Assembly: GCA_030625925.1 (NCBI GenBank)
Contig: DAOUPY010000080.1
Location: 1 to 6,994, forward strand
Length of the DNA stretch: 6,994 nt
Direction of reading: 5' to 3'
Source of the DNA: Fusobacteriaceae bacterium
Lineage (GTDB): Bacteria; Fusobacteriota; Fusobacteriia; Fusobacteriales; Fusobacteriaceae
The translations under genes and the position numbers were made by a program. The notes below the pieces were generated by a model. That model was given only the letters and a program-made list of their open reading frames with translations, made no database searches and was not told the origin of the DNA. Of this stretch, positions 6,283-6,994 are shown piece after piece. The number at the start of each line of letters is the position of its first letter. Position 1 is the stretch's first letter.

Positions 6283-6417
6283 CTATGCATATAAACGAAA
6301 AGATAAATTAGTTACTCCAGTAAAAATCATTGCTAGAAAAAACCCTATAATTGTAGCCTTTGTTCTTCCTTTTAACTTTCCAAATTCACCCTTAAATTCT
6401 CTGATTGCTTCTTTCAT
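6283..6417 (-). CDS. Small single-span membrane protein (44 aa), unknown function
   Basis: On the minus strand ATG (6417-6415) follows GGAGGG (6427-6422) with 4 nt between, a good ribosome binding site in otherwise AT-rich DNA. The 44 codons end at TAG (6285-6283). The N-terminus is charged and amphipathic (MKEAIREFKGEFGKLKGRTK). One hydrophobic stretch follows (TIIGFFLAMIFTGVT, about residues 21-36), and the tail is short (NLSFRLYA). The positive charge just before the span predicts the N-terminus inside the cell. It stands alone, facing the terminator at 6174-6217, with a perfect palindrome 29-44 nt upstream of its start. I do not recognise the family. It could be a stress-type small membrane protein, a regulator of a membrane complex, or a toxin-like peptide; the sequence does not decide. 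The ribosome binding site, charge pattern and terminator together make translation likely. Confidence 0.6.
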   Translation of the reverse strand: MKEAIREFKGEFGKLKGRTKATIIGFFLAMIFTGVTNLSFRLYA

Positions 6418-6445
6418 TTTACCCTCCATTTTTCTTAAAAATATA

Positions 6446-6461
6446 AAATACATCTGTATTT
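6446..6461. promoter_or_regulatory. Perfect 7-2-7 palindrome, candidate operator of the small membrane protein gene
   Basis: AAATACA (6446-6452), TC, TGTATTT (6455-6461). The core TACATCTGTA matches the TACANNTGTA box described for CopY/BlaI-type repressors. It overlaps a weak minus-strand promoter candidate (TTGTGA 6473-6468, 17-bp spacer, TATTTT 6450-6445) and sits just upstream of the small gene's ribosome binding site, where a bound repressor would block transcription. The repressor identity is inference. Confidence 0.35.
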
Positions 6462-6508
6462 AATTTATCACAAGAAAGTTATACCATGTAATCAATGAAA
6501 AAGGTTAA

Positions 6509-6530
6509 TACAAAATATATACAAAATATA
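6509..6530. repeat. Two tandem copies of an 11-bp unit
   Basis: TACAAAATATA at 6509-6519 is repeated exactly at 6520-6530. The 11-bp period is about one helical turn. The low complexity makes a slippage origin likely. Confidence 0.6.
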
Positions 6531-6532
6531 AG

Positions 6533-6551
6533 TTATTCATTCACTGAATAA
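6533..6551. repeat. Short inverted repeat
   Basis: TTATTCA (6533-6539), a 5-nt spacer, then TGAATAA (6545-6551). The arms are perfect 7-bp complements immediately after the 11-bp tandem repeat. Without a T tract after it, it is not a convincing terminator. It may be a protein-binding site or chance. Confidence 0.35.
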
Positions 6552-6819
6552 ATCTATAATAAAGTTTAATTTTAGTCTTACTTTTTGATACTTAAATAAT
6601 AACATTAAAGATTTAAAAAACAATAAAATTTAGTTTTAAAATGACCTATTAGATAATTTAATAAGACATTTTGTGTGGGAAAGGAAAATTATATATTAAA
6701 AAAATATTTATAGCTTGAACTCAGATGTCATATCATATTTATGCTATTCATTAAAATTCCATAAAACATATAATTCTTTTATATTAAATATTATAGTTCC
6801 ATCAAATATAAAATAGTAA

Positions 6820-6855
6820 GATCCCGCGACCTGCCAGTCAATTTGGCATTTGGAA
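6820..6855. other. GC-rich island with a small hairpin, unexplained
   Basis: ATCCCGCGACCTGCCA (6821-6836) is 11 of 16 G/C inside a spacer that is otherwise nearly all A/T. It runs into a hairpin, TGCCA (6832-6836) and TGGCA (6844-6848) with a 7-nt loop. A longer-range pairing, TTCCA (6797-6801) with TGGAA (6851-6855), could enclose it. It is not a tRNA, and I see no match to riboswitch consensus sequences I know. It could be a structured leader or small RNA, or a scar of a lost insertion. Confidence 0.35.
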
Positions 6856-6876
6856 GAAAAATAAATTAAATTAATA

Positions 6877-6906
6877 TTGTACCTTTAAATCAAAATAAGA
6901 TAGAAT
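6877..6906 (+). promoter_or_regulatory. Possible promoter of the cysteine desulfurase-family gene
   Basis: TTGTAC (6877-6882, three of six bases), an 18-bp spacer, then TAGAAT (6901-6906, five of six). This would give a leader of about 35 nt before the ATG at 6948. The -35 is weak, and TATATT at 6912-6917 is an alternative -10. Confidence 0.3.
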
Positions 6907-6947
6907 AAAACTATATTACAAATTTAATGAAAAGGTGGGAAACAATT

Positions 6948-6994
6948 ATGATTTATTTTGACAACGCTGCAACTACACTGCCAAAACCAAAGGT
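6948..6994 (+). CDS. Cysteine desulfurase-family protein (class V aminotransferase), 3' partial
   Basis: Only 15 whole codons are present: MIYFDNAATTLPKPK. This is the highly conserved opening of NifS/IscS-like PLP enzymes (Y-x-D-N-A-A-T-T), and the immediate Met-Ile-Tyr-Phe start with PKP resembles the stand-alone 'cysteine desulfurase family protein' group. Such enzymes take sulfur or selenium from cysteine or selenocysteine via a PLP lysine and a catalytic cysteine, both outside this window, so activity cannot be judged. AAAGGTGGG (6932-6940) at a normal distance supports the ATG. The gene follows 520 bp of spacer and is probably the first gene of its own unit, unrelated to the peptidase operon. 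Confidence 0.85.
   Translation, partial: MIYFDNAATTLPKPK

Larger units (their letters stand above)
6428..6947. other. Long AT-rich intergenic region without a supported gene
   Basis: These 520 bp separate the small minus-strand gene from the cysteine desulfurase-family gene. Every short frame I checked lacks a ribosome binding site or stops within about 20 codons. It contains the palindrome at 6446-6461, an 11-bp tandem duplication (6509-6530), a short inverted repeat (6533-6551), a GC-rich island (6820-6855) and a possible promoter (6877-6906). Its length and the island leave room for an RNA element, but I cannot name one. Confidence 0.6.

Noticed and set aside
6495..6551. 18-codon plus-strand frame starting ATGAAAAAGG
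   Set aside because: It has no Shine-Dalgarno, very low complexity, and is made of the tandem repeat and the inverted repeat.
6820..6855. GC-rich island as a tRNA or known riboswitch
   Set aside because: No cloverleaf, T-loop or CCA end can be drawn, and no riboswitch consensus I know fits.

Overview
The window is low-GC bacterial DNA: AT-rich spacers, strong AGGAGG-type ribosome binding sites, frequent AGA, ATA and TTA codons, one TTG start, and stem-loop terminators flanked by A and T tracts. This fits an anaerobic low-GC lineage. From the gene families I favour Fusobacteriota (Ilyobacter/Psychrilyobacter/Cetobacterium-like), with a clostridial host as the alternative. This is inference, because no marker gene is present.

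Layout. (1) Positions 1-2119, plus strand: the 3' part of a gene encoding a PTS EIIA-like domain fused to a CBS pair, followed 17 bp later by an ArsB/NhaD/P-protein-type membrane transporter. They look like one operon, closed by a bidirectional terminator near 2142-2176. (2) 2209-2973, minus strand: a DeoR-family repressor with a TTG start and a good sigma70-type promoter at 3062-3090. (3) 2974-3441: an AT-rich divergent regulatory region with an imperfect inverted repeat upstream of an extended -10 promoter. (4) 3442-5991, plus strand: a peptide-type ABC substrate-binding lipoprotein and an M42 metallopeptidase in one transcription unit. A start-less reading-frame remnant follows at 5988-6143, then a strong bidirectional terminator at 6174-6217. 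(5) 6283-6417, minus strand: a 44-residue single-span membrane protein with its own Shine-Dalgarno and an upstream perfect palindrome. (6) 6428-6947: AT-rich DNA with no gene I can support, containing short repeats and a conspicuous GC-rich island. (7) 6948-end: the first 15 codons of a cysteine desulfurase-family (class V aminotransferase) protein.

How the genes may work together. The EIIA-CBS protein is probably a cytosolic sensor for the transporter beside it, combining phosphorylation and nucleotide binding. The DeoR protein is divergent from the lipoprotein-peptidase unit and convergent with the transporter, so the former is its likelier target. The lipoprotein would capture peptide-like ligands outside the cell and the M42 enzyme would degrade them inside, but no ABC permease or ATPase gene is present here, so the import pore must be encoded elsewhere. 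I see no tRNA, rRNA, CRISPR array, transposase or phage gene. The least explained items are the EIIA-CBS/transporter pairing, the 44-residue membrane protein with its palindrome, the start-less ORF remnant, and the GC-rich island.
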